From Mycoplasma sp. UBA710 (GTDB lineage: Bacteria > Bacillota_I > Bacilli_A > Mycoplasmatales > Metamycoplasmataceae), in assembly GCA_002298905.1 (NCBI GenBank), contig DBMA01000004.1, positions 1 through 30,252 on the forward strand: a stretch of DNA of 30,252 nt, given 5' to 3'. Shown piece after piece: positions 9,266 to 18,388 of this stretch. The number at the start of each line of letters is the position of its first letter. Within the stretch, counting starts at the first letter, position 1. The notes beneath the pieces were generated by a model, which was given only the letters and a program-made list of their open reading frames with translations, was not told the DNA's origin and did not search any database. Made by a program: the position numbers and the translations under genes.

Positions 9266-9835
9266 ATGTCCAAGATAATATTAATTACAGGTCCTTCAGG
9301 AGTAGGGAAGGGCACAATTGAAAAAGAACTTTTTAAAGATAAAAGTTTAAATTTGTCTTTTTCAATTTCAATGACAACTAGAAAAAAAAGAGACAACGAA
9401 ATTGAAGGTATTCATTATTACTTTGTTGACAAAAAAACATTTTTTGATTTGATTGATCAAAATGCTTTTTTAGAATATAGCAATCATTTTGATAATTGAT
9501 ATGGAACATTAATATCTGAAGTTGAGAATAAACTAAGTCAAAATAAAAATGTTTTAATTGAAGTGGAAACAAATGGAGCAATTAATATCATAAATAGATT
9601 AAAAAAAGAGAAAAAAGAAGATCAACTAATTTCTATATTTATAATTCCACCATCATTAGAAGAATTAGAAAAGAGAATTAGAGAAAGAAATTCTGATTCA
9701 GAAGAGCAAATTAGCAAAAGATTAGAAAGAGCTAAGACAGAATTAGAATATAAATTATATTTCAAACATATAATTAAAAATGATAATATTAATATAGCAA
9801 TAAATGAAATTAAAAGATTAATAGAAAAAAATTAA
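9266..9835 (+). CDS. gmk: Guanylate kinase
   Basis: 189 residues with one TGA-Trp (FDNWYGT). It converts GMP and ATP to GDP and ADP in guanine nucleotide salvage. The P-loop GPSGVGKGT lies at residues 8-16. It is followed by the GMP-binding region SISMTTRKKRDNEIEGIHYYF, the YGT motif, then the lid RERNSDSEEQISKRL. Length and motif order are normal. The ATG has no strong ribosome binding site. It is the first gene of a four-gene plus-strand cluster (gmk, prpC, kinase, def). As I recall, the Mycoplasma genitalium genome also keeps def, gmk, PP2C and a Ser/Thr kinase together in a related order. A palindrome lies just upstream. Confidence 0.95.
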
Positions 9836-9848
9836 AAAGAGGAAAAAA

Positions 9849-10583
9849 ATGAAGTATGTCATTGAAACCAATATTGGAGTTGTAAGAGATGAAAATCAAG
9901 ACAAGGCAAATGTCTTTGAAAATGATTATGTTCTTGTAGCTGTTTTATGTGATGGAATGGGAGGTCATTTTGGTGGATCCCTTGCTTCTTCAATAACTAT
10001 TGAAACATTTAAAAATAGAATGAATTATTTGAAATCAAATAATGACAACATTTATGAATGATTTAAAGAAACAATAAAGCAAGCTAAGCAAAATATGATC
10101 AATGAAGCTGGTGAAGATGAAAACAAAAAAGATATGGGAACCACTGTTACTTCTGCTATTGTTTTCAAAGAAACTAAAAAAATTGTAATCTTTAATATAG
10201 GTGATTCTAGAACATATATTTTTGATGGTCAACTTCATCAAATTACAATTGATCATAATTTAATGAACTATTATATTAAAAATGAAGGAATATCAGAATT
10301 TGAAGCAACTAAGATGCCTGGTGCAGCTGCTCTTACTTCAGCACTAGGGCCATCTAAAAAAACAAATATTGAAGCATTTAATATTGATGATAATACTTCT
10401 CCTAATAAAAGGGTTTTGATTTTAACATCAGATGGAATTCATGATTATATAGATAAACCTAAGTTTGAAATTATTATGTCACAAAAAGATACTATTGAAG
10501 AAAAAGCTAATATTTTAATTTCTGAAGCTATTAAAGGACATTCTTCAGATAATTTAACAATTGTAATTGTGGAGGTAGAATAA
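9849..10583 (+). CDS. prpC: PP2C-family Ser/Thr protein phosphatase
   Basis: 244 residues with one TGA-Trp. PP2C phosphatases remove phosphate from Ser/Thr using two Mn or Mg ions. Visible motifs: IGVVRDENQDKANV near the N-terminus, DGMGGHFGG at residues 35-43 with the first metal Asp, DMGTTVTSAIV, IGDSRTYIF, TSDGIHDYID and SSDNLTIVIVEV at the end. AGAGGA precedes the ATG. It lies 13 bases after gmk and its stop is 2 bases before the kinase ATG, with the kinase's Shine-Dalgarno GGAGG (10571-10575) inside this gene. It should reverse the action of that kinase, the usual paired arrangement. Confidence 0.94.
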
Positions 10584-10585
10584 TT

Positions 10586-11491
10586 ATGTCAAATTCAAAT
10601 ATTAATCTTCCTGAAAAATATGTTATAAAAAAAGAAATAGGTTCAGGTGGTATGGCAAGAGTTTTTCTTGCAGAGGATAAAGAATTAGGTAAATATGTTG
10701 CTGTTAAGGTATTAAATTTAGATTCAACAAGCCCAACTTCAAATCAGCAAAGATTTAAAGAAGAAATGAGATTAGTGCAATATATCAAATCACCATACAT
10801 TGTAAGATTTTATGAAGGTAAGTATGATAAAAATATTAAGTACTTAGCAATGGAATATGTTCAAGGAAAAATGTTAAAAGAAATTATTGAAACTCAAGGT
10901 AGATTACAACCAGATCGTGCCGTTGATTATGCTATTCAAATTGCTAAAGGATTTGCTGAGATTCATGCTCAAAACATTGTACATCGTGATTTAAAAACAT
11001 CAAATGTAATGATTACTAATACAGGACAAGTAAAAATTATAGATTTTGGAATTGCTATTGGTTCAGATACCACAAGATTTACACAAACTGGAAAAGTTAT
11101 TGGTTCTGTTCACTATTTAGCTCCAGAATTAATAGATAAACAAGAAGCTTCTCCTCAATCAGATATTTATGCTCTAGGAATAATTTTATATGAAATGCTA
11201 ATAGGTCATCCACCACATAGAGGAAAAACACCTTTAGAAACAGCTTTAAAACATAGAACCGATACTATTACACAAGTAAATAAAATATATCCTAATATTC
11301 CTCAAGCTTTAGCTAATGTTGTAACAAAAGCAACTGCAAAAAATAAAAACTTGCGTTATCAATCTATGAGACAATTAGAAGCTGATCTATCAGATTGTTT
11401 ATCACAAAGAAGAGCAACTGAAAAACCAATAATACTAGATGAAAAAGATAATAGCTCAAGAAGATTTAGTCTATTTAGCAGAAGAAAGTAA
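10586..11491 (+). CDS. Soluble eukaryotic-type Ser/Thr protein kinase
   Basis: 301 residues with no TGA. The kinase domain fills about residues 12-270: glycine loop GSGGMARV (19-26), ATP-anchoring Lys41 in VAVKVL, catalytic HRDLKTSN (133-140), DFG (153-155), an activation segment with several Thr (SDTTRFTQTGK), and LAPEL (178-182). Unlike PrkC/PknB of walled Gram-positives there is no transmembrane helix and no PASTA domains: only about 30 residues follow, ending in basic SSRRFSLFSRRK. It is therefore predicted to be cytosolic. It is paired with the PP2C gene 2 bases upstream and translated from GGAGG inside that gene. Substrates are not visible. In other mycoplasmas such kinases act on cytoadherence and cytoskeletal proteins. 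Confidence 0.94.
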   Translation: MSNSNINLPEKYVIKKEIGSGGMARVFLAEDKELGKYVAVKVLNLDSTSPTSNQQRFKEEMRLVQYIKSPYIVRFYEGKYDKNIKYLAMEYVQGKMLKEIIETQGRLQPDRAVDYAIQIAKGFAEIHAQNIVHRDLKTSNVMITNTGQVKIIDFGIAIGSDTTRFTQTGKVIGSVHYLAPELIDKQEASPQSDIYALGIILYEMLIGHPPHRGKTPLETALKHRTDTITQVNKIYPNIPQALANVVTKATAKNKNLRYQSMRQLEADLSDCLSQRRATEKPIILDEKDNSSRRFSLFSRRK

Positions 11492-11500
11492 AAATAATTA

Positions 11501-12067
11501 ATGTGTGCCAATAAAAAAGAATATGAAATAAATATTGTTCAACTACCAAATAAAATATTAAGAGAAAAATCACAAGATGTTATTTTGCCTTTATGTGATG
11601 AAGATATTTTATTAGCAGAAAAAATGATTTATCATGTTGAAGATAGTATTAAACCTAAATCAAAATTTAGGCCAGCAGTAGGAGTAGCTGCTATTCAATA
11701 TGGAATTCCTAAAAAAATGTTTTATGTTTACATTGAAGATGAAAACCATAATGTTTTATTTAGAGATTTATTAATAAATCCTAAAATTATTTCTAAATCT
11801 GAAAATCTTGTAGCATTAAAACAAGGTGAAGGATGTTTGAGTGTAAAAGAATCTGAACCTAATCAAGAAGGATATATTAAAAGAAGTTATCGTATTATTG
11901 TTGAAGGTTACTCTTATTTTGCAAAAAAAATTGTAAGACATGATAAATCTAATTATGTAGCCATTGTTTTACAACATGAATTAGATCATTTAGAAGGAAA
12001 ATTATTTATTGATCATGTAGATAAAAAACATCCTTGAAAAAAAACTGATAACTTATTTATTATTTAA
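11501..12067 (+). CDS. def: Peptide deformylase
   Basis: 188 residues with one TGA-Trp (KKHPWKKTD) that carries the frame to TAA at 12065-12067. The enzyme removes the formyl group from N-terminal formyl-Met of new proteins, using a metal ion. Three motifs are visible: VGVAAIQYG at about residues 60-68 (family GxGxAAxQ, here with Ala for the first Gly), EGCLSV at 110-115 with the metal Cys, and QHELDHLEG at 158-166 (HExxH). Its size and the insertion before the first motif fit the Gram-positive type 2 group. It lies 9 bases after the kinase gene. Its stop overlaps the end of the convergent kinase-like gene by 4 bases. Confidence 0.94.
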
Positions 12068-12789
12068 TTAATTCATTTTTTATATTGAGTTTCCAATCTT
12101 TTAATTAATTTATCTGCAGGGAAGGGCAAAGAATCTTGTGAATACAATCATAAAATAGTAATATAATTTACTAAAATTTTATGATAATTTAATAGTTTTA
12201 AATCATAATCTTGATACAGATTTAAAAATAATTTTTCTTGTTCATCATTAAATTCATATGCTTCAATAATATATGCTAGTTCATAATGAATATCGCCCAT
12301 ATGAGAATATTCTCAATCAATAATAAACAATTTTCCATCTTCATTTCTTTTAATAATATTTGTATGATATAAATCTCCATGAATAGGTTTTGAAGTATCA
12401 ATCACTTTCAAAATATTATTAATTTTTTTATATAACTTATCAATTATTGGAATCTTAATATTTTTATCTTTTAGTATATTACGATAAACTGTTATTCTTC
12501 TTCTAACATTACTTTTAGTAAATTTTGTATCAGAATTATGCAATGTTTTTAAAATGGCAACTAATGATTCTAAATCTTCTTTTGTAGGATTATCTAAGCT
12601 GCGTCCTTCAATTCATTCTCAACTAGAAAATTTACTATTATTCTCATAAAGTTGGGGAACAAAATCAAATTTAGCTAATTCTTGATAATCTGTTTTATGA
12701 TTAAATTCATTTTTTATTTTTTCTTGAAAAAAGGTGTTACCATCTTTATAAGAAATATTTGTAAAACCAATAGGAATTTTTTTCTTCAT
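12064..12789 (-). CDS. Choline kinase / aminoglycoside phosphotransferase-like protein (LicA family)
   Basis: 241 residues once TGA codons are read as Trp. The APH/choline kinase catalytic loop HGDLYHTN lies at residues 137-144 and the metal-binding IDWEYSHMGD at 157-166, where the Trp is a TGA codon and is also the family residue. An EGRSLD segment near residue 61 and the overall length match LicA-like proteins, which phosphorylate choline for decoration of surface lipids or glycans; some related mollicutes make phosphocholine-containing glycolipids. The other lic functions (CDP-choline synthesis, transfer) are not in this window, so thiamine or another small alcohol remains possible. It stands alone, convergent with def and divergent from the FNT gene. 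Confidence 0.82.
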
Positions 12790-12856
12790 TAAAAATATTT
12801 TAATAGTTTTGGATAAATATTATTTAAATTATTTATTTAGTATTATAATTTTTGCT

Positions 12857-12862
12857 TATAAT
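12857..12862 (+). promoter_or_regulatory. Possible -10 box for the FNT gene
   Basis: TATAAT lies 38 bases before the ATG at 12900; a second TATAAT at 12844-12849 is also present. No strong -35 is visible. A purine-rich AAAGAAG provides a weak ribosome binding site. Confidence 0.4.
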
Positions 12863-12899
12863 AATAAATTTAAAAAGAAAAAAAGAAAGAAGATAAAAA

Positions 12900-13904
12900 A
12901 TGAAAGATTATAAAGCAAATTTTAGAAATGGTATAGATTATGCAACTCATAAGCTAGATTCTTCTTGATTCAAGATGATTTTACTAGGAGCTTTAGGTTC
13001 AATTTATGTAGGTATAGCATATATGATATTCATTGTTATTATCGGGTCATGACCTGATGCTGTACAAAAATGACAATTTGATCAAACAACAGGAAATACA
13101 ATAAGTGCATTTCATATCAATATTTCTGGGGCTGCTTTATTTGTAGCTGCAGCACTATTCCCAGTAGGTATTATTTTAATTGTCTTTTTAGGGGGTTCTT
13201 TATTTACTTCTGATAATTTAACAATGCTTGCTTGAATTACAAAGCAAAAACATCAAAATGGAGAAGATATTAAATTCAAAAGAATATTTATCAAATGAAT
13301 ATATACATTAATTGGTAATATTCTTGGAGCTCTAGTGGTTGGTGCTATATGCCGTGCATCTAATTTTTTTAGTAATGAAAATTATCAATTAATTCTAGGA
13401 TATTTTATTGGTAAAAAAATATCTATGATGTGATATTTTACAATAGCTTCAGGATTTCTATGTAATATTCTTGTTGCTGGATCTGTATGAGCTTCATTAG
13501 CTGCTAGTCATTCAACAGCAAAATTCTTGTTAATTTATTTCCCAATTTGAATGTTTGCTATTTCAGGATTCCAACACGTTGTAGCAAATGGGATTTTATT
13601 CTCAATGGGTCTATTTTATATGATTGAACCTGGAGAAAAAGAAAATATTTTAATGAGTATAAATTATGCTATTAATCATGATTTATTTAGTACAATCAAG
13701 TCACAAACAGAATTAACTAACTTTATGAATTCAAGTTCATGAGTAAACATGGGGTCAGCATTATTTAGATGTGTTGTAACTAACATGTTGCCTGCTGCTT
13801 TAGGTAATTGATTATCAGGATCACTATTTTTACCATATACTTATTATTATTTATCTGGATATCATAAAGAAATGAAAAAAGGTAAAATACATAACCAAGT
13901 ATAA
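12900..13904 (+). CDS. Formate/nitrite transporter (FNT) family channel
   Basis: 334 residues with many TGA-Trp codons. FNT proteins are pentameric channels for small monovalent anions such as formate, lactate or nitrite. About six hydrophobic spans are visible (roughly residues 25-50, 75-98, 132-152, 180-202, 206-222 and 228-242, with another near 285-312). The two half-helix signatures are present in altered form: GGSLFTSDN at 98-106, where FocA has ELFTS, and GFQHVVAN at 223-230, where FocA has GFEHSIAN; the central His226 is kept. A soluble loop at about 245-283 is longer than usual. For a fermenting wall-less cell, export of lactate or formate with a proton is the plausible job (inference). 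No operon partner is seen on the same strand. Confidence 0.87.
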
Positions 13905-13935
13905 AAAGATTATTGAAAAACAAAAAAACTAAAAA

Positions 13936-15471
13936 TTATTTTCTTGGAAAAATTATGTCAGATTTATTAATTAGAATTTGATCAAATTTTTCCATTTTTT
14001 TTACCTCTTCAAAAGATAAAGAAGAAATATTTAAAATGTTTTGGATTTTTTTTGAATAATTAGGCATAACAGGTTCTAACATAGCAGCTATTGCATAAAT
14101 TCCATTTAATAGAATATTTAGAATTATTTCTAAACGAGATAAATCATTTGTTAATTTTCATGGAGTTGTTAAATCAATATATTTATTTAAATCTCTTGCC
14201 AATTCAATCATTGCATCAAAAGCTAAATTAATATTATATTGATCAAAATATTTGATGTATAAATCAAAATGATTATTAATACTTGCAATAATAAATAAAT
14301 CTTGCTCATCATTAGTTTGCTTAAATTTAATACTTTGAGAAAAATTTTTGTGAACCATTGTAATAGTTCTAGATATTAAATTCCCAATAGTATTTACTAA
14401 ATCAGCATTATATGCTTGTAAAATAAATTTTTTATCAAATACATTATCATTCTCAATACTCATCTTTGCAGCAAAATAATATTTAATAATTTCAGGATCA
14501 AAATCTTTTAATAAATCTAGAGGATTAATCACATTTCCTTTTGATTTTGACATTTTTCCTTCTGAAGTAATAATTCAACCATGAGCCAATATTTTAGAAG
14601 GAATTCTTAAATTTAAAGAATGTAAAAAAATTGGCCAATAAATACAATGAAATCTTGTTATTTCTTTCCCCACAACATGAATTATTTCATTACCTTCTTT
14701 TCAATACTTAATATAATTTGTATCATTTTGAGCATATCCTAAAGCTGAAATATAATTAAACAATGCATCTAATCATACATAAACAATATGTTTTGGGTCC
14801 GAAGGAACTGGGATACCTCAAGAAAATGAAATTCTTGTAATTGATAAATCATTTAAATCATGTTCCAGAAAATTATTTTTTAATTCTTTGGTTATTTTTT
14901 GTCCTACTATAAAATTGGGATTATTATCAAAAAAATCACTAATTCATTTAGTAAAATTTTTCATTTTAAAAAAATATGATTCTTCTTCAATAACTTCTAA
15001 TTGATGATTACTTATTGGATGATAAAAATTATTATCTTTCTTTATTGCTTGAGTTTCTGGAATAAATTCTTCATCTTCTATAGAATATAATCCCTTATAA
15101 AGACTTTTATAAATTAATTTTTTTTCTAACATGTCATTAAAAATTTTAATAATACATTCACGATGTTCTAAATTTGTAGTTCTAGAAAAAAAATCATAAT
15201 CTATTTGATATAACTTTCATAAATCAATAAATTTATTTGTTTGCATATCAACATAATCTTTATTTTCCATATTTAATTCTTTAGCTTTTTTTTCTATTTT
15301 TTGACCATGCTCATCGCTACCTGTTAAAAATTTGACATCATAATTTCTTTTTATTTTATAATTTTTTATTACTCAAGCAAGATTGGTAGAAAACAAATGG
15401 CCAATGTGTAATGAACCTGATGGATAGTATATTGGAGTTGTAATATAAAAAGTTTTTTTATTTTTATTCAT
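13936..15471 (-). CDS. metG: Methionyl-tRNA synthetase
   Basis: 511 residues with TGA read as Trp. It charges tRNA-Met, including the initiator. Class I signatures: TTPIYYPSGSLHIGHL at the N-terminus (HIGH) and KMSKSKGN at about residues 306-313. TGSDEHGQKIEKKA and VYVWLDALFNYISALGY are also diagnostic. The connective peptide lacks paired zinc cysteines, and there is no C-terminal tRNA-binding EMAP-like domain, so this is the short form common in mollicutes. The ATG at 15469-15471 is 18 bases after the cmk stop; metG is the last gene of the dnaJ operon. Its stop faces the FNT stop with about 31 bases between and no visible hairpin. Confidence 0.96.
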
Positions 15472-15489
15472 AATTTATATATAAAACAA

Positions 15490-16152
15490 TTATAATATTT
15501 CCCTTGCTAGTTCTACAATCTTTTGAATAACTTCTTCTAATGTTAAATAAGAAGTATCAATAACAATTGCTTCTGGAACTTTAATTAAAGGAGTAACATC
15601 TCTTTCGCTGTCTCGTTTATCTCTTTCAATGATATTTTTCAAAACATCTTGTTCATTAACATTCATTCCTTTAGCAAATAATTGTTCTACTCTTCTTTTT
15701 GTTCTAATTTCATTATTTGCTTCTAAAAATATTTTTAATTCTGCATTTTTCAAAACAACTGAACCTATATCTCTACCTTCCATAACTACTCCAGGATTAT
15801 TTTTAGCAATTAATTGTTGTTTTTGAACACAAAATTCTCTTACTTTAGGAAGTTTAGCAACTTTTGAGGCAACTAAAGATATTTGATCGCTTCATAATTT
15901 ACTAGTAATATCAATATTATTTAATTCTATTTTTTCATTAGGTAAAAGATTTAAATTTATTTCTTTTAATGATTTTGCAATTTTTTGTTCATCATCTAAA
16001 TCAATATCATTATTCATGCAATAATATCCTATTGCTCGATACATTAAACCAGTATTAATAAAAACTAAATCTAATTTTTTAGCTATTTCTTTAGCAACAG
16101 TACTCTTACCAACTCCTGAAGGACCATCAATTGCAATGTTAATTTTTTTCAT
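15490..16152 (-). CDS. cmk: Cytidylate kinase
   Basis: 220 residues with one TGA-Trp (TSKLWSDQI). It phosphorylates CMP and dCMP to the diphosphates. The P-loop DGPSGVGKST is at residues 9-18, followed by INTGLMYRAIGYY, the signature MEGRDIGSVVL, then RTKRRVEQLF and RDKRDSERDVTPL near the C-terminus, all typical of bacterial CMP kinases. Only one base separates its start from the stop of the 142-residue gene upstream. In many bacteria cmk is followed by the GTPase der or by rpsA; here metG follows instead. Confidence 0.96.
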
Positions 16153-16153
16153 A

Positions 16154-16582
16154 TTATTTTTCCTTATTTTCTAAAATATTAATTTGATTTATTTTTAAAT
16201 CTGTAGTTTCTTGATTTGAAAAACTTTCTAAATTATTTTCATCAGTAATAAATTCTCGAAAATTTAATTTAATAATCGAATCGTTATGATGTGAATTAAA
16301 ATCTAAAATTTTTGATTCAAAACCCATTTCATTTTTTTCAATTGCATTAATAATTTTATTAATCTCTTTTTGATCAATTATATTTTCACTTTTATAATAT
16401 TCATTAACAAGCAATTTTTTTTTATAACCAGATTTAATAAAACTTTCTTTATAGTCAAATTCAATCATTGAAAACATTTTTTTTAATTCCAAATTAGAAT
16501 TAATAATAGAAAAATCCAAATTCTCATTTGAGTCTATTTCAAGTCGATATTCTTTTCATTTATTAACTCTTGAATTTTTCAT
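16154..16582 (-). CDS. Small hypothetical protein, 142 residues, between dnaJ and cmk
   Basis: I do not recognise it. The ATG at 16580-16582 is 5 bases after the dnaJ stop, and the TAA at 16154-16156 is 1 base before cmk, so it is firmly embedded in the operon. One TGA-Trp (NKWKEYR) lies near the start. There is no signal peptide or membrane span. The protein is charged, rich in Asn, Glu, Lys and Ile, and probably partly helical, ending in a disordered-looking NILENKEK. Real translation is supported by the spacing and by the TGA falling inside an otherwise uninterrupted frame. No domain can be named. Its place gives no clear hint beyond shared transcription with a chaperone and two enzymes. 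Confidence 0.72.
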
Positions 16583-16587
16583 AAATC

Positions 16588-17727
16588 TTATTTGTTATCA
16601 TTTACTTTCTTTATTCAGTCTTTTGCTTCGTGATCTTTAATATCACTTAAAATATCAGCAACTTTTTCACGTTCTTTTTTACTTAATTTGGGCACATAAA
16701 TTCTTACATGTAATTTTAAATCACCATATTTTTTGGTACCAACAATATTAAATCCTTTACCTTTTAAAGTTAAAATATCCCCTGAAACAATATCGCTAGA
16801 TAAATTAATGAATTCATTACCATAAGGTGTAGGAACTTCTACTTTAGCTGAATTCATAATATCAAGAAATGAAACTAAAAAATCAACATGAATATTATTT
16901 TGTTCTCGTACATAATATTTATGAGGTTCAATTAGAATATAAATTAACAAATCTCCTGATGGTCCTCCATTAATTCCAGGACCTCCAAAACCTTGCACCA
17001 CAATTTCTTGACCATTTTTAATTCCGGCTGGAATTTTAATTTTAGTCATAATATTTTTAGAAACATATTTTTGTCCTTTACATGTAGAACATTTATGTTT
17101 AATAATTTTTCCTAATCCTTCACATTTAGAACAAATTGAAAGGGAATTAACAACTCCAAAGGGGGTTCTTCTATGAATATTTACTTGACCTCTTCCATGA
17201 CATTGATCACAAACGATTTCGCTATCTTTATCTTCTGCACCACTACCATGACAATGAGGACAAATCTCATATTTAGTTAATTTTTGTTCAATTGTTTTTC
17301 CTAAAACAGATTCAATAAATGTGATTTTTAATTTTGATTGAATTGATTGCCCTTTTCGTGGTCTATTATTAAAAGCTTGGGAGTTTGATCTTTCATGAGA
17401 ACCACCAAAAAAAGAACTAAAAATATCTCCTAAATCTACACCACCAAAACCACTAGCAAATCCTTCAAAAGGATTTCCTGAACCAAATCCTCCCATATTA
17501 GGATCTAAACCATTATGACCAAATTGGTCATATCTTGCTCTTTTATCGCTATCAGATAATACTTCATAAGCTTCATTAATTTCTTTGAATTTTTCTTCGG
17601 CATCATTAGATTTATTAATATCAGGATGATATTTTTTAGCTAAAGAACGATATGATTTCTTTATTTCATCAACAGTTGCATTTTTATTTAGACCTAAAAC
17701 TTCGTAATAATCTCTTTTGTTACTCAT
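16588..17727 (-). CDS. dnaJ: Chaperone protein DnaJ
   Basis: 379 residues with one TGA-Trp close to the C-terminus. DnaJ delivers unfolded clients to DnaK and stimulates its ATPase. The J domain (residues 5-70) carries HPD at 34-36. A Gly/Phe-rich stretch follows (about 76-110). The zinc domain has four cysteine repeats starting near residues 156, 173, 199 and 213. The first three are CxxCxGxG; the fourth, CSTCKGQK, lacks the last glycine. The C-terminal substrate domains follow, with GDLLIYILIEPHKYYVR and PTPYG. It heads a minus-strand operon with a small unknown gene, cmk and metG. A CIRCE-like element lies 32-58 bases upstream of its ATG, pointing to HrcA control of heat induction. Confidence 0.97.
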
Positions 17728-17758
17728 ATGCTTATTATTTTAGCATAAAATAATTTTA

Positions 17759-17785
17759 TTAGCACACTAAGAGTATGATTGATAA
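17759..17785. promoter_or_regulatory. CIRCE-like operator (putative HrcA site)
   Basis: TTAGCACAC, exactly 9 bases, then GATTGATAA. Compared with the CIRCE consensus TTAGCACTC-N9-GAGTGCTAA this is 8 of 9 in the left arm and 7 of 9 in the right arm. It sits between the divergent dnaJ and apt genes, and its right arm overlaps the -35 box of the apt promoter. Confidence 0.6.
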
Positions 17786-17809
17786 AAAAATAAAAAAATA
17801 TCTTATAAT
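17779..17809 (+). promoter_or_regulatory. apt promoter
   Basis: TTGATA (17779-17784) and TATAAT (17804-17809) with 19 bases between, slightly long. Transcription would begin near 17816, about 20 bases before the ATG at 17835. This argues against any apt start upstream of 17815. Confidence 0.55.
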
Positions 17810-17834
17810 ATATGTGAAAGAATACAAAATATTT

Positions 17835-18350
17835 ATGCAATTATCTGATTTAAAAAACTATATAGATGATGTTAAAGATTTTCCAACTCCGGGAGTATAT
17901 TTTAAAGATATTTCTCCTCTATTAGCTAATGGGGAAGCTTTAAATTTTGTTGTTAATAAAATGATTGAATATTCTAAAGATGCAGATGTAATTGTAGGCC
18001 CTGATGCTAGAGGATTTTTATTTGGAACTCCTGTTGCTGCAATTTTAAAAAAACCTTTTGTGATGGTGAGAAAAGAAAAAAAATTACCTGGTAAAGTAAT
18101 TAGAAAGGAATATTCATATGAATATTCTAAAAATGTTTTAGAAATGCAACAAAATAGAATTTTTCCTGGGCAAAAAGTAGTTATAATAGACGATGTTTTA
18201 GCCACTGGCGGTACTACAAAAGCAATAATTGATTTAGTAAGATCTCAGGGCGCAATAGTAACTAAAGTTATATTTTTGCTTGAATTAGTAGAATTAAAAG
18301 GTTTAAATAAATATAATGGAATAGAAGTAATATCTTTAATTAAAATGTAA
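17835..18350 (+). CDS. apt: Adenine phosphoribosyltransferase
   Basis: 171 residues with no TGA. It joins adenine to PRPP to make AMP, using the product of prs. Visible motifs: DFPTPGVYFKDISPLL near the N-terminus, IVGPDARGFLFGTPVA, VRKEKKLPGKV, and the PRPP-binding loop VVIIDDVLATGGTTKA at about residues 115-130. The frame is open from an ATG at 17775, but the start at 17835 is chosen because it gives the canonical N-terminus and family length and because a promoter occupies 17779-17809. It is a single gene, divergent from dnaJ. Its stop abuts the rbgA stop on the opposite strand. Confidence 0.95.
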   Translation: MQLSDLKNYIDDVKDFPTPGVYFKDISPLLANGEALNFVVNKMIEYSKDADVIVGPDARGFLFGTPVAAILKKPFVMVRKEKKLPGKVIRKEYSYEYSKNVLEMQQNRIFPGQKVVIIDDVLATGGTTKAIIDLVRSQGAIVTKVIFLLELVELKGLNKYNGIEVISLIKM

Positions 18351-18388
18351 CTAATCTCATGTAATATTAGTTAGGTTTAATATTTTTT
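18348..18388 (+). terminator. Weak hairpin terminator after apt
   Basis: TAACTAAT (18348-18355) and ATTAGTTA (18366-18373) are exact reverse complements with a 10-base loop, followed by a T-rich stretch including six T. The stem is AT-rich and lies over the 3' end of the convergent rbgA gene. Confidence 0.4.

Noticed and set aside
9378..9581. Minus-strand frame inside gmk
   Set aside because: Shadow of the guanylate kinase gene; no start signal and no recognisable protein.
12313..15132. Apparent frameshifts or pseudogenes in the LicA-like and metG genes
   Set aside because: All breaks are TGA codons that read as Trp under code 4; the frames are continuous and the motifs in order.
17735..17760. 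Two TTAGCA copies as a direct-repeat operator upstream of dnaJ
   Set aside because: The copies are short and in an AT-rich context; only the one that belongs to the CIRCE-like arrangement has a matching second arm.
17858..18205. 115-codon minus-strand frame inside apt
   Set aside because: Antisense of a clear adenine phosphoribosyltransferase; length is explained by the coding bias of apt.
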